Positions 18,023-27,412 of a stretch of 64,000 nucleotides of DNA are shown one piece after another. Source of the stretch: Bradyrhizobium algeriense (GTDB lineage Bacteria > Pseudomonadota > Alphaproteobacteria > Rhizobiales > Xanthobacteraceae). Below the pieces are notes generated by a model that saw nothing but the letters and a program-made list of their open reading frames with translations, was not told where the DNA came from and did no database searches. Position 1 is the first letter of the stretch; each line of letters begins with the position of its first letter. Made by a program: the position numbers and the translations under genes. The DNA lies in assembly GCF_003062295.1 (NCBI RefSeq), contig NZ_PYCN01000023.1, positions 1 to 64,000 of the forward strand, given 5' to 3'.

Positions 18023-19172
18023 CTGTGTTTCGTCGCACTCTAAGTAAGGCATCGGCGAGCTTTCGCCAAGCCTGAAGCGCCAAATCAATGTCTGCCTCCG
18101 AGGTAGACCAGCCCAGACTGAGCCGCACCGCTCCCTGGGCCAGTTCCTTGCCATAGCCCATGGCCTCGAGGACGTGGGAGGGTTGGACCTTGCCGGACGA
18201 GCAGGCGGAACCCGAGGATACCGCAATACCGCCGAGATCGAAGCCAATCACGGCCGTTTCGGCCCTCAGCCCGGGAACGGTGAACAGGGTGGTATTAGGC
18301 AGCCGCGGGACGTCCTCGGAGAACACAATCACGTCAGGAGTTTGCTTCAGGCCGGCTTCAAGGCGGTCCCTCAAGCTCCGTAGCCGGGCTGTATCGCCGT
18401 CTAAAGCCCCCATGGCGGCCCGCACGGCAGCGCCAAAGGCCGCAATACCCGCGACATTCTCGGTGCCGGCCCGGCGGCCAAGCTCCTGACCGCCGCCACG
18501 CAGCAGCGGCTCCAGCCCTTGCACGTCCTCGGCCAGAACCAGCGCACCGACGCCCTTCGGGCCGCCGATCTTGTGCGCAGAAAGCGTGACCAGATCGGCC
18601 TTCATCGATTTGATATCAAACGGTATTTTTGCCAACGCCTGGATTGCATCGACATGAAGCAGCCCGCCTGCTTCATGCACGATGTCAGCGACTTCGCCCA
18701 CCGGTTGAAGCGCGCCGGTCTCGTTATTGGCCAGCATGACCGAAACAAGCGCCCGCGGCCCAACGGCGAGAAGCCCCCGCAGATGGTCGATGTCGATCAG
18801 GCCGGATCGGGTGACCTGGATAGTCTCGATCGCCTCCGGCGTGAAACGTCCCCCCGATAACACCGACGTATGCTCGATGGCCGAGACCAACAGCCGACGG
18901 ACCGGTTCGCCCGCGCCCTTGCGTAGCCCCGGCGTCAGCGCCAGCGCATTCGCTTCCGTGCCGCTCGACGTAAACACCACGTCCTGCGGACGCGCGCCGA
19001 CAGCCGCCGAGATGGCGGCACGGGCGTCCTCGATCAGCCGGCGTGCCTGACGGCCTTCGGCATGGACCGAGGACGGATTGCCGGCCACTTCCCAAGCAGC
19101 CGCCATCGCCTGCCTGGCCTCGGGGCGAAGCGGCGTCGTCGCATTCCAGTCGAGATAGACCCGGTCGGGCAT
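18018..19172 (-). CDS. Second cysteine desulfurase of the suf cluster (NifS/IscS type)
   Basis: 384 aa. It differs in class from SufS: the PLP lysine K201 is in LSAHKIGGPKGVG and the catalytic Cys C324 is in SSGSACSSGKVQPSHVL, the longer flexible loop of type I enzymes. The start VYLDWNATTPLRPEA is typical of NifS/IscS proteins. It is the first gene of the cluster, 88 bases ahead of sufB. In rhizobia this position is often called sufS2. Having both desulfurase types in one cluster may serve different sulfur acceptors, for example Fe-S assembly versus tRNA thiolation; this is inference. Confidence 0.93.
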   Translation of the reverse strand: MPDRVYLDWNATTPLRPEARQAMAAAWEVAGNPSSVHAEGRQARRLIEDARAAISAAVGARPQDVVFTSSGTEANALALTPGLRKGAGEPVRRLLVSAIEHTSVLSGGRFTPEAIETIQVTRSGLIDIDHLRGLLAVGPRALVSVMLANNETGALQPVGEVADIVHEAGGLLHVDAIQALAKIPFDIKSMKADLVTLSAHKIGGPKGVGALVLAEDVQGLEPLLRGGGQELGRRAGTENVAGIAAFGAAVRAAMGALDGDTARLRSLRDRLEAGLKQTPDVIVFSEDVPRLPNTTLFTVPGLRAETAVIGFDLGGIAVSSGSACSSGKVQPSHVLEAMGYGKELAQGAVRLSLGWSTSEADIDLALQAWRKLADALLRVRRNTA

Positions 19173-19246
19173 GTCCGTACAATATTACCTATATCGGCCA
19201 GCAGCTCCCGCAAGGCTCGGCCTCGCCGCCGGCGCGAGTTGCCTTA

Positions 19247-19264
19247 TGGCAACTGGGGATCGCG
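19247..19264. promoter_or_regulatory. 18-bp perfect palindrome between the suf cluster and a hydrolase gene
   Basis: AGTTGCC-TTAT-GGCAACT is a perfect 7-bp dyad 75 bases upstream of the desulfurase start and about 200 bases upstream of the divergent hydrolase. It could be an operator for the cluster or an RNA hairpin in its leader. The cognate regulator is unknown; no Rrf2/IscR-type gene is adjacent. Confidence 0.4.
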
Positions 19265-19464
19265 GCGTCTCTTGCAATCGCAGCCTAACGCTTTGAACAG
19301 CCTTCCAGATGTTCAAGATGCTTGCTTTTTGCCCCTCGCCTCATGCTAGAACGCCGCCACCAGTTTCACGGGAGCGCCGTTTGCGCACCACCCAACGACG
19401 CCTGATCGCATTTCTTCTCTGCCGGATCACGGCCGTTGCCAAGGACCACTTCCAAGGATCATGA

Positions 19465-20112
19465 ATGCCTGAAGTTATTTTCACCGGCCCCGCGGGCCGC
19501 CTCGAAGGCCGTTACCATCCGGCCAAGCAGAAGAACGCGCCGATCGCGATGATCCTGCATCCGCATCCGCAGTTTCACGGCACGATGAACCACCAGATCG
19601 TCTACCAGTGCTACTACGCATTTGCGCATCGCGGCTTCTCGGTGCTGCGCTTCAATTTTCGCGGCGTCGGCCGCAGCCAAGGCTCATTCGATCACGGCAC
19701 CGGCGAATTGTCGGATGCGGCTTCCGCGCTGGACTGGGCGCAGACCATCAATCCCGAAGCGCGCGCCTGCTGGGTCGCCGGCTTCTCGTTCGGCGCCTGG
19801 ATCGGCATGCAGCTCTTGATGCGCCGGCCCGAGGTCGAGGGCTTCATCTCGATCGCGCCGCCCGCCAATCTCTATGACTTCTCCTTCCTCGCGCCCTGCC
19901 CGTCCTCGGGCCTGATCGTGCATGGCGAAAAGGACGCGGTGGTGCCGCCGAAGGACGTCAACACGCTGGTCGAGAAGCTGAAGACGCAAAAAGGCATCGT
20001 GATCGACCAGCAGATCATCCCGGGCGCCAACCATTTCTTCGACGGCAAGCTGGAGCCGCTGATGGAGACGGTGACCGGCTATCTCGACATGCGGCTCGCC
20101 AACGTCCGCTGA
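19465..20112 (+). CDS. Alpha/beta hydrolase (small serine-hydrolase-like protein)
   Basis: 215 aa beginning MPEVIFTGPAGRLEGRY. It has the HPHPQFHGTMNHQIVY oxyanion region, the nucleophile elbow VAGFSFGAWIG (GFSFG), D in VHGEKDAVVPP and His in IPGANHFFDGKL, so the Ser-Asp-His triad is complete. The family (DLH/YheT-like small hydrolases, often next to suf genes in rhizobia) has no proven substrate. It is divergently transcribed from the suf cluster, so the two may share the 292-base control region, which carries an 18-bp palindrome. An earlier ATG at 19461 is out of frame. Confidence 0.85.
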   Translation: MPEVIFTGPAGRLEGRYHPAKQKNAPIAMILHPHPQFHGTMNHQIVYQCYYAFAHRGFSVLRFNFRGVGRSQGSFDHGTGELSDAASALDWAQTINPEARACWVAGFSFGAWIGMQLLMRRPEVEGFISIAPPANLYDFSFLAPCPSSGLIVHGEKDAVVPPKDVNTLVEKLKTQKGIVIDQQIIPGANHFFDGKLEPLMETVTGYLDMRLANVR

Positions 20113-20179
20113 CGTGACCGTGTTGTTTCGTAGCCCCGATGGAGCGCAGCGAAATCCGGTCTACGGCGACATCTGCGTC

Positions 20180-20857
20180 TCACGCCGCCAGTTTCAGCAT
20201 GTGCGCGTTATGGCGCACCAGGAACGCGTGCAACAGTTGCGGATAGTCAGGCCCGACTGCCGTGCGCACGCTCGGCCGCTGCGCCAGCGCCTCGCGCCAC
20301 GCGCGGACCTTGGGCGTATCGGCAAAGACCGAAAGATCGGTCAGTTGATCGAACACATCGAAATAGCGGAAGATCGGTGCGAACACAGCGTCCACCAGGC
20401 TGAAATCTTTGCCCGCAAAGAACGGGCCCGGTCCCAGCGCTTCCTCGACACGCGCGAACTTCGCGGCAACCGCTTGCCGCTTGCTTTCGAAGATCGCGGA
20501 ATCGCCTGTCGTCTCCAGTCCCCATAGCTCGCTCAGAATCGTCGAGCCGAATTCCATCCACGCGCGGTGCTGCGCCCGCTTGAGCGCGTCCTGCGGATGC
20601 AGTTTCGCGCCTCCTTGCGTCTCCTCGATATATTCGCAGATGACATTGCTCTCGAACAGTGCGGCTTCGCCGTCCTCTGTTTCGACAAGCAGCACCGGCA
20701 CTTTGCCGAGCGGCGAAATTTTCACGAACCAGTCCGGCTTGTTGGCGAGATCAATGTCGACCCGCTCGAACGGAATGCCCTTCTCGCTGAGCGCGATCAC
20801 GGCACGCTGCACATACGGACAAAGCTTGTGGCTGATCAGCGTGAGTTTTGGCGCCAT
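20180..20857 (-). CDS. Glutathione S-transferase family protein
   Basis: 225 aa from the ATG at 20857 (MAPKLTLISHKLCPYVQRAV); a longer frame would translate the upstream palindrome. The thioredoxin-like domain has LCPYVQRA in place of a catalytic Tyr/Ser, with Cys12 or so as the probable catalytic residue, cis-Pro in GKVPVLL and the glutathione-binding ESNVICEYIEE. The C-terminal helical domain carries FAGKDFSLVDAVFAPIF. This Cys-type pattern is that of omega/beta-like GSTs acting in thiol transfer or dehalogenation. It is preceded by a long palindrome that overlaps its promoter, pointing to tight regulation. Confidence 0.88.
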   Translation of the reverse strand: MAPKLTLISHKLCPYVQRAVIALSEKGIPFERVDIDLANKPDWFVKISPLGKVPVLLVETEDGEAALFESNVICEYIEETQGGAKLHPQDALKRAQHRAWMEFGSTILSELWGLETTGDSAIFESKRQAVAAKFARVEEALGPGPFFAGKDFSLVDAVFAPIFRYFDVFDQLTDLSVFADTPKVRAWREALAQRPSVRTAVGPDYPQLLHAFLVRHNAHMLKLAA

Positions 20858-20889
20858 GACGGACCTCCAGGTGAGGCCAGCAGGCCTCG

Positions 20890-20930
20890 CTACATGCATC
20901 TGCATCCAAATTAGATGCGTATGCATGTAG
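20890..20930. promoter_or_regulatory. Long palindromic operator overlapping the GST promoter
   Basis: Arms of 17 bases (20890-20906 and 20914-20930) mirror each other with two mismatches around CAAATTA; the outer ten bases, CTACATGCAT and ATGCATGTAG, are perfect. On the minus strand a TTGACG hexamer at 20931-20936 and TAATTT within the spacer form a plausible promoter, so a bound protein would block it. Each arm repeats GATGCnnATGCATGTAG. Confidence 0.6.
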
Positions 20931-20974
20931 CCGTCAAGGTCAATGCAATTGCATCAACATATCTTGAACCCAGA

Positions 20975-22075
20975 TCAGGGCCGCGCGATGATGCCGCCGG
21001 TCATCGGGAATGGTACCCCCGTGGTGGCGGGGTAGCTCAGCGGCAGGCCTTTCAGGCCGCGCGCGGCCAGGAATCCGAAGGCCTGCGCCTCGATCGCGTC
21101 GGACGCCCAGCCCAGCGTGTCCGCTGCCCGGACGGTCGCCGGCGCCAGGCACTCGCGCAGCATCCGCAGCATGGTCAGGTTGCGGGCGCCGCCACCGGCC
21201 ACGATCCAGTTCTTGGGCTCCTTCGGCAGCAGCGGCATCACCCTGGCGATCGCGGCAACGGTAAAGGCGGTCAGCGTCGCCGCGCCATCCTCGGGGGGTA
21301 TGTCGCCGAGCTTCAACCTCTCAAAATCGTTGCGATCGAGCGATTTCGGCGGCGGCAGTGAGAAGAACGGCATTTGCAGCGCGCGATTGATCCAGGCCGC
21401 ATCAACCTTGCCCAGCGCGGCGGTGCGGCCCTCGTTATCGAAACGCTGGTTCAGCCAGCGGAACATGTAGTCGTCGAGCAGCGCGTTGCCCGGGCCGGTG
21501 TCGCACGCGATCAGCGTGTCGCCGTCGATATAGGTGATGTTGGCGACGCCGCCGATATTGACCACGACGGTCGGCCCCTCCCACTCCAGCGATTGGGCGA
21601 GCGCGCGGTGATAGACCGGCACAAAGGGCGCGCCCTGCCCGCCGGCGTCGACGTCGGCAGCGCGGAAATCGTACATGACCGGAACGTGGATGAGCCTGGC
21701 TAGCGCCGCTGCGTCGCCAATCTGGACCGTCAACTTTTTCTCAGGCCGGTGCAGCACGGTCTGGCCGTGAAAGCCGACGATGTCGATGTCGTCGAAGCGC
21801 ATCCGGTGCTGTGCGGTAAAGGCGGCCACCGCCTCGGCATGAGCAGATGTGACGACCCGCTCGGCCTCGCGCAGGCAACCGGGCCGCGCCGCGCGATCCG
21901 ACAGGTCGGCGGCCTCGTACAACGCCTGTCGCAGCAGGCCGCGCTCCACGTCGGTATAGGGCCGGTATCCGGACGGTCCCAGGGCGTTCACCCGGCGGCC
22001 GTCGGTCTCGATCAAAGCGACATCGACCCCGTCGAGCGAGGTGCCACTCATCAGACCAAGTGCCGTCAACATCAT
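20975..22075 (-). CDS. anmK: Anhydro-N-acetylmuramic acid kinase
   Basis: 366 aa, full length. The N-terminal LGLMSGTSLDGVDVALIETDG is the family signature (ATP-phosphate loop with catalytic Asp nearby). GFHGQTVLHRP, the glycine-rich NIGGVANITYI, ACDTGPGNALLDDYM and VAGGGARNLTML follow in order. It phosphorylates and opens 1,6-anhydroMurNAc released from murein, allowing its reuse. It is divergent from tyrS, an arrangement widespread in alphaproteobacteria. Confidence 0.95.
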   Translation of the reverse strand: MMLTALGLMSGTSLDGVDVALIETDGRRVNALGPSGYRPYTDVERGLLRQALYEAADLSDRAARPGCLREAERVVTSAHAEAVAAFTAQHRMRFDDIDIVGFHGQTVLHRPEKKLTVQIGDAAALARLIHVPVMYDFRAADVDAGGQGAPFVPVYHRALAQSLEWEGPTVVVNIGGVANITYIDGDTLIACDTGPGNALLDDYMFRWLNQRFDNEGRTAALGKVDAAWINRALQMPFFSLPPPKSLDRNDFERLKLGDIPPEDGAATLTAFTVAAIARVMPLLPKEPKNWIVAGGGARNLTMLRMLRECLAPATVRAADTLGWASDAIEAQAFGFLAARGLKGLPLSYPATTGVPFPMTGGIIARP

Positions 22076-22251
22076 CGCAAATCGTGCCTTTGCAACGCCC
22101 TGCTCGATCCGTCCCGCCGACGACGATCAGCTTGTGCCAAACACGGACATCTTATAATGCCACAGCGGCCGGATTTGCGGCAGCCCGTTCCGCCACGGTT
22201 CCGCAAACAGTTACAATTACAGTGAAAATAGAATGATCAAAGCAGCCCGCC

Positions 22252-23505
22252 ATGACCGCATTTAAATCAGATTTCCTGAACATTTTACAGGAGCGCGGCT
22301 TCATCCACCAATGCTCCGATTTCGAGGGCCTCGACGCGCTTGCCGCGAAGGGCCAGGCGACCGCCTATGTCGGCTACGACTGCACGGCGCCGTCGCTGCA
22401 TATCGGCAATTACCTCACCATGATGATGCTGCACTGGCTGCAGCAGAGCGGCAACAAGCCGATCACCCTGATGGGCGGCGGCACCACCATGGTCGGCGAC
22501 CCCTCCGGCAAGGATGAATCGCGTGCAATCCGCTCGATCGAGGAAATCGAGGCCAACAAGGCCTCGATCCGCGGCGTGTTCGCGAAGGTACTGCGCTACG
22601 GTTCGGGCCCGAGCGATGCCATCATGCTCGACAATGCCGAGTGGCTGACGAAACTGAACTACATCGAAATGCTGCGCGACGTCGGCCGGCATTTCTCCGT
22701 CAACCGCATGCTGACGATGGACTCGGTGCGGCTCCGTCTCGAGCGCGAGCAGGAGATGAGCTTCATCGAATTCAACTACATGGTCTGCCAGGCCTACGAC
22801 TTCGTCGAGCTGGCACGGCGCACCGGCTGCCGGTTGCAGATGGGCGGCTCCGATCAGTGGGGCAACATCGTCAACGGGGTCGATCTCGGCCGCCGCATGG
22901 GCACGGCGCAATTGTTCGCGCTGACGACGCCGCTCCTGACGACCGCGTCGGGCGCCAAGATGGGCAAGACCGCGCAGGGCGCGGTGTGGCTCAATGCCGA
23001 CCAGTTCTCGCCTTACGATTTCTGGCAATACTGGCGCAACGTCGAGGACGCCGACGTCGTCAAGTTTCTAAAGCTGTTCACGATCCTGCCGATGAGCGAG
23101 ATCGCAAAGCTGGCGGCATTGCAGGGCGGCGAGATCAACGAAGCCAAGAAGGTGCTGGCGACGGAAGCGACCGCGCTGTTGCACGGTCGCGACGCCGCCA
23201 ACACGGCCGCCGAAACCGCCCGGCAGACTTTTGAGCAAGGCGAGATCGCTGAAAGCCTGCCGACGGTGGAAATTTCCTCCGGCGAGCTCGAAGCCGGCGC
23301 CGGCGTGCTGGGACTGTTCGTGAAAGCGGGTCTCGTCGCATCGAACGGCGAGGCACGGCGCCAGATCAAGGGCGGCGGCTTGCGCGTCAACGATTCCGCC
23401 GTCACCGATGAGAAGATGGTTCTGACGCCGTCCAACCTCACGCCGGAAGGCGTCATCAAACTTTCCATGGGGAAGAAAAAGCACGTCCTGCTCAGGCCGG
23501 CTTGA
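22252..23505 (+). CDS. tyrS: Tyrosine-tRNA ligase
   Basis: 417 aa from the ATG at 22252. Class I signatures are APSLHIGNYL (HIGN at 50-53) and SGAKMGKTAQ (KMGKT at 236-240, the KMSKS equivalent). YDFVELARRTGCRLQMGGSDQWGNI binds tyrosine. The C-terminal S4 RNA-binding domain covers about residues 345-415 (VASNGEARRQIKGGGLRVND). It charges tRNA-Tyr. The 176-base upstream spacer, shared with anmK, is AT-rich near 22205-22240. Confidence 0.97.
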   Translation: MTAFKSDFLNILQERGFIHQCSDFEGLDALAAKGQATAYVGYDCTAPSLHIGNYLTMMMLHWLQQSGNKPITLMGGGTTMVGDPSGKDESRAIRSIEEIEANKASIRGVFAKVLRYGSGPSDAIMLDNAEWLTKLNYIEMLRDVGRHFSVNRMLTMDSVRLRLEREQEMSFIEFNYMVCQAYDFVELARRTGCRLQMGGSDQWGNIVNGVDLGRRMGTAQLFALTTPLLTTASGAKMGKTAQGAVWLNADQFSPYDFWQYWRNVEDADVVKFLKLFTILPMSEIAKLAALQGGEINEAKKVLATEATALLHGRDAANTAAETARQTFEQGEIAESLPTVEISSGELEAGAGVLGLFVKAGLVASNGEARRQIKGGGLRVNDSAVTDEKMVLTPSNLTPEGVIKLSMGKKKHVLLRPA

Positions 23506-23574
23506 GCCTGCCTGCATAGCCGTATTCGTTTTTGAGGCTTGCGGGGGTGGACGGAAACGCGCTCCCTGCGTCCG

Positions 23575-24822
23575 ATGGATAACAAGACGCCAGAGGGAGA
23601 TGCGTTAGCCAGGTCGCTCAAGCCGGAGCGGGTTGCGCTCAACGTGCTGGCGCTCTGCTTTACGCTAGCGCTTATCGGCCGCGGCCTCGGCGAGAGCTTT
23701 ACGGTTTTCCTGAAACCGATCTCGGAGAATTTCGGTTGGGACCGCGCGGAGGTGGTCTCGGTCTATTCGCTGACCTGGCTGGCGGGCGGACTGATGGCGC
23801 CGGTGGTCGGCCGGCTGTTCGACCGCTACGGCCCCCGCACCGTCTATTCGGTGGGATTGCTGCTGCTCGGCGGCGCGTTCCTGGTAGCCTCGCAGGCGCA
23901 AGCGCTGTGGCAATTCCAGTTCAGCGTTGGGCTCGCCGTCGGGATCGGCATCGCCTTCATCGGCAACGTGCCGAATTCGATCCTGCTCGGCCGCTGGTTC
24001 GGCCCGCGCCTGCCGACGGCGATGGCGATCGTCTATTCCGCGACCGGCGCCGGTGTGCTCGTGCTATTGCCGGCGTCGCAGCTTCTGATCGATCATTTCG
24101 GCTGGCGCGGCGCCTACCAGATCTTCGGCATCGTTGCGCTGTGCCTGTTGTTGCCGTTGCTGCTGCTGCCGTGGCGCCTGTTTTCGACGGGCTCGCCGCA
24201 CATCGCGGGGAAGGCCGATCCCGATTTCATCGACGGCGGCTGGACGCTTGCGAGCGCGATGCGCCACCACGCGTTCTGGGCGCTGTTTTCGACGTTCTTC
24301 TTCACGGCAGTCGGCATGTACGCGATCTCGGCGCAGATCGTCGCTTATCTGATCGACGCCGGCTTCCCGCCGCTGCAGGCGGCGACCGCCTGGGGCTTTT
24401 CCGGAATCGTGCTGCTGTTCGGCATGCTGGGCGTGACGCAACTCGATGCGATGATCGGACGAAGGCCGTCGGTGCTGCTGAGCTACGCCATCTCGATCGT
24501 CGGCATCATCCTGCTGTGGCTGCTGCAGTTCTATCCGAACGTCTGGCTGCTGGGCGCCTTCGTCGTGACCTTCGGCAGCATGATCGGTTCGCGCGGCCCG
24601 CTGATCACGGCGACCGCGATGAAGATCTTTCGCGGCGAGCGCGTCGGCACCATCTTCGGCACGGTCGCCATCGGCAGCGGCCTTGGCTCAGGGCTCGGCG
24701 CCTGGGCCGGCGGCCTGATCCACGACTGGACCCACAGCTACGATCCCGTGATCGCGTTTGCGCTGGTCGCGGTGGTGCTGGGAATGATTCCGTTTTTGGT
24801 CGTGCCCGCACTGCGACGCTAG
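23575..24822 (+). CDS. Major facilitator superfamily transporter
   Basis: 415 aa from the ATG at 23575 (MDNKTPEGDALARSLKPERV); a TTG 36 bases upstream is less likely. Twelve hydrophobic segments are visible, with the loop 2-3 signature GRLFDRYGPRTVYSVG and a central cytoplasmic loop near residue 200. It looks like the MFS_1 group related to monocarboxylate and oxalate/formate carriers (FGWDRAEVVSVYSLTWLAGG). The substrate cannot be assigned. It starts 69 bases after tyrS on the same strand but probably has its own transcript. Confidence 0.85.
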   Translation: MDNKTPEGDALARSLKPERVALNVLALCFTLALIGRGLGESFTVFLKPISENFGWDRAEVVSVYSLTWLAGGLMAPVVGRLFDRYGPRTVYSVGLLLLGGAFLVASQAQALWQFQFSVGLAVGIGIAFIGNVPNSILLGRWFGPRLPTAMAIVYSATGAGVLVLLPASQLLIDHFGWRGAYQIFGIVALCLLLPLLLLPWRLFSTGSPHIAGKADPDFIDGGWTLASAMRHHAFWALFSTFFFTAVGMYAISAQIVAYLIDAGFPPLQAATAWGFSGIVLLFGMLGVTQLDAMIGRRPSVLLSYAISIVGIILLWLLQFYPNVWLLGAFVVTFGSMIGSRGPLITATAMKIFRGERVGTIFGTVAIGSGLGSGLGAWAGGLIHDWTHSYDPVIAFALVAVVLGMIPFLVVPALRR

Positions 24823-24830
24823 GACGCGCC

Positions 24831-24869
24831 TGTTCGAAATACAACGAACAAGCGTACAGCAATTCTAAA
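24831..24869. promoter_or_regulatory. Candidate operators ahead of the TonB receptor cassette
   Basis: TGTTCG-N8-CGAACA (24831-24850) is a perfect dyad. It is followed by AATTCTAAA (24861-24869), which holds one complete TTCTAAA half of an Irr-type iron control element without a good left half. Either could give iron control of the cassette. Confidence 0.4.
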
Positions 24870-24936
24870 TCAGTGCCGTTGCTTCCGAACCTTCGATTTC
24901 CTAGTCAGACATCAACTGGGTGATTTGGGGGCGTTG

Positions 24937-27255
24937 GTGAGCTTCAAGAACAATAAGAGCCGCGTGCTTGTTGGCGCGGCCATGAGCGCTGTTGCGTTAT
25001 GCGTGACCGGTATGGGAGCTACTCAAAGCAGAGCGCAGAGCACAGCGCCGCAGGTGTTGCCTCCGGTGTCCGTCGATGCACCTGGACAGAGAGCGCGTGT
25101 GACGAGCGCTACGCGGCCTCGTGGCGCGGCTCAGCGTTCTGCGCGCGTTGCGCCGCGGCAGCCGAGCGAGCGTCCCGTGTCGGCAAGCGTGACAGCCACG
25201 ACGATGGGGACAACCCATACGATCGGAACTCCCGCGCCGTCTTATGCCGGCGGTCAGCTGGCGCAGGGCGGAACGCTCGGCCTGCTTGGAAACCGGAGCG
25301 TGATGAATGTCCCGTTCAGCACGACGAACTATACGTCGCAACTGATGCAGGATCAGCAGGCGCGAACGGCAGCGGATACGCTGATCAACAATGCTTCGGT
25401 CCGGCCCAGCACCGGACAGAACGGATTCGACGACACGCTCCAGATCCGCGGCTTCCCTGTGCCCGCAAGCGACATCGGCCTGAACGGCCTCTACGGGCTT
25501 GTTTCGTCCAACCGTGTTCCCACCTATTTCGTCGAGCGGATCGAACTGCTGCTGGGCCCGGGCGCGCTGATCAACGGCATCGCCCCCGGCGGCAGCGTCG
25601 GCGGCGGCGTCAACATCGTCACCAAACGAGCCGGCGAGATACCCTTCACGCGTGTAACTCCGTTCTTCATGAGCGCCGGGAGCTATGGCCTTCATCTGGA
25701 AAACAGCGGCCGCTATGGCGAAAACAAGGAGTGGGGAATTCGCTTCAACGGCGTGGGGCGCAACGGCGAAGCTTCGATCGACGACGGCAACTCGCGGATC
25801 GGTCTCGGCGCGCTCGGGGTTGACTATCGCGGCGAGCGATTCCGCTGGACGCTCGATGCCATCTCACAGAACGAGGACACCAAAAACTTTCGTCCGCAGA
25901 TGGGCATCCAGACCACCGTGCCCTTCATTCCTGTTGTACCCGACGCGCGGAGCAACTGGTACCCCGGAACACTGCTGAAGCAGCGGGACAACACCATCGC
26001 GACGGCAGCCGAATACGACATTTCCGAAGCGCTGACGGCCTATGCCGGGATCGGCTATCGCGAGGGCGAGAACTACCAGACGTTCCCGGATTCCCGTGTC
26101 CTTCCGCAATTTCCGCCCGGTGGTATGGACGCTCTCGGCAATTTCAGGCTCATCAACGCCTACTACGACTCCTACACCAAGACGACGAGCGGCAACGCGG
26201 GCATCCGGTCGCGCTTCCAGGTCGGACCCGTCGGACATGCGGTCAATTTCGCGTTCAGCGGCTATTTCCAGGAGAACGGCAGCGCATACGTTGCCAACAC
26301 GGCGGCCCAGTCGGTGCCATCGAATATCTACAACCCGTCTCCGCTTCCGGTCGTTACCGGCGCGCGCCTGCCGCCGCGAAAGGCTAACGAGGTGATGTTC
26401 CGGAGCATCGCGATCGCCGACACGATGTCGTTCCTGAACGAGACTGTCCTCTTCACGGTCGGTGCTCGTCATCAGAGGGTGGAGCAGGATGTTTTCAACA
26501 CGACCACGGGTGTGCAGTCGAGCAGCTACGGTGCTGAGGCTGTGTCGCCGCTTGCGGGCATAGTCGTCAAGCCGTTGCAGAACGTCTCGCTGTACGCAAA
26601 CTATGCCGAGGGACTGAGCCAGGGCATCATCGTCCCAAACACCTTTGCGAACCGGGGCGAAATACTCGCCCCCTTCAAGTCGAAGCAGCAGGAAGCCGGC
26701 ATCAAGGTGGATTGGGGCACGATCACGACGACCGCCGCTGTGTTCCAGATCGCGCGTCCTCTCCTGGTCACGTCGCCGGCCAACATCCGGGGCTATGACG
26801 GCGAACAGCAGAACCGCGGCCTGGAACTGAACGCCTATGGCCTGCTGCTTCCGGGTCTGCGCGGCATGGTCAGCGCCACCTTCCTGCGTCCGGAGATAAC
26901 CAAAACATCCACTCTCGCTGAAATCGGCAAGGACGCCGCCGGCGTGCCGGACAAGACGTTCTCCGCCAGTCTCGACTGGGACACGCCGTGGGTATCGGGC
27001 CTCTCTCTCAATGGCCGCGTGATCTATACATCGGGCTCGTATCTCACGAACGCCAACAATCCCTGGCAGAAATTCTCTGACTGGACCCGGTTCGACATCG
27101 GCGCGCGTTACGCGACTATTTTCAACGGGCGTCCCGTCACGATACGCGCCAATATCGAGAATGTTTTCGACAATCGATACTGGCTCACGACCGGTTCATT
27201 CGTGACCGTTGGATCGCCTCGGACTTACATCATCTCTGCGGCATTCGATCTCTAG
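24937..27255 (+). CDS. TonB-dependent siderophore receptor
   Basis: 772 aa from the GTG at 24937, chosen because GGGGG precedes it and a signal peptide follows (MSFKNNKSRVLVGAAMSAVA, cleavage near SRA-QS). Residues 25-110 are a Pro/Ala/Arg-rich linker. The plug domain begins near QDQQARTAADTLINNAS and holds LQIRGF and LLLGPGALINGIAPGGSVGG. A 22-strand barrel follows, ending GSPRTYIISAAFDL with the terminal Phe needed for insertion. The layout fits receptors for hydroxamate-type ferric siderophores, but the ligand is not determinable. It leads a five-gene cassette with inner-membrane PepSY and DUF3649/DUF3325 proteins. Confidence 0.92.
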   Translation: MSFKNNKSRVLVGAAMSAVALCVTGMGATQSRAQSTAPQVLPPVSVDAPGQRARVTSATRPRGAAQRSARVAPRQPSERPVSASVTATTMGTTHTIGTPAPSYAGGQLAQGGTLGLLGNRSVMNVPFSTTNYTSQLMQDQQARTAADTLINNASVRPSTGQNGFDDTLQIRGFPVPASDIGLNGLYGLVSSNRVPTYFVERIELLLGPGALINGIAPGGSVGGGVNIVTKRAGEIPFTRVTPFFMSAGSYGLHLENSGRYGENKEWGIRFNGVGRNGEASIDDGNSRIGLGALGVDYRGERFRWTLDAISQNEDTKNFRPQMGIQTTVPFIPVVPDARSNWYPGTLLKQRDNTIATAAEYDISEALTAYAGIGYREGENYQTFPDSRVLPQFPPGGMDALGNFRLINAYYDSYTKTTSGNAGIRSRFQVGPVGHAVNFAFSGYFQENGSAYVANTAAQSVPSNIYNPSPLPVVTGARLPPRKANEVMFRSIAIADTMSFLNETVLFTVGARHQRVEQDVFNTTTGVQSSSYGAEAVSPLAGIVVKPLQNVSLYANYAEGLSQGIIVPNTFANRGEILAPFKSKQQEAGIKVDWGTITTTAAVFQIARPLLVTSPANIRGYDGEQQNRGLELNAYGLLLPGLRGMVSATFLRPEITKTSTLAEIGKDAAGVPDKTFSASLDWDTPWVSGLSLNGRVIYTSGSYLTNANNPWQKFSDWTRFDIGARYATIFNGRPVTIRANIENVFDNRYWLTTGSFVTVGSPRTYIISAAFDL

Positions 27256-27412
27256 ACAGGAGGGTTGTCACGCAAACGCGATTGACTTTCCAACGCCTAG
27301 AAGCGTTGGAGCATTGCAGAACCGCCGGGGCGCGTACGCTCCGGCGCTTTCTGCGTCTGCTGAACATGATCATACCCAACTACCCGCTCGTAACACTGCC
27401 AAGGTGCCACTA

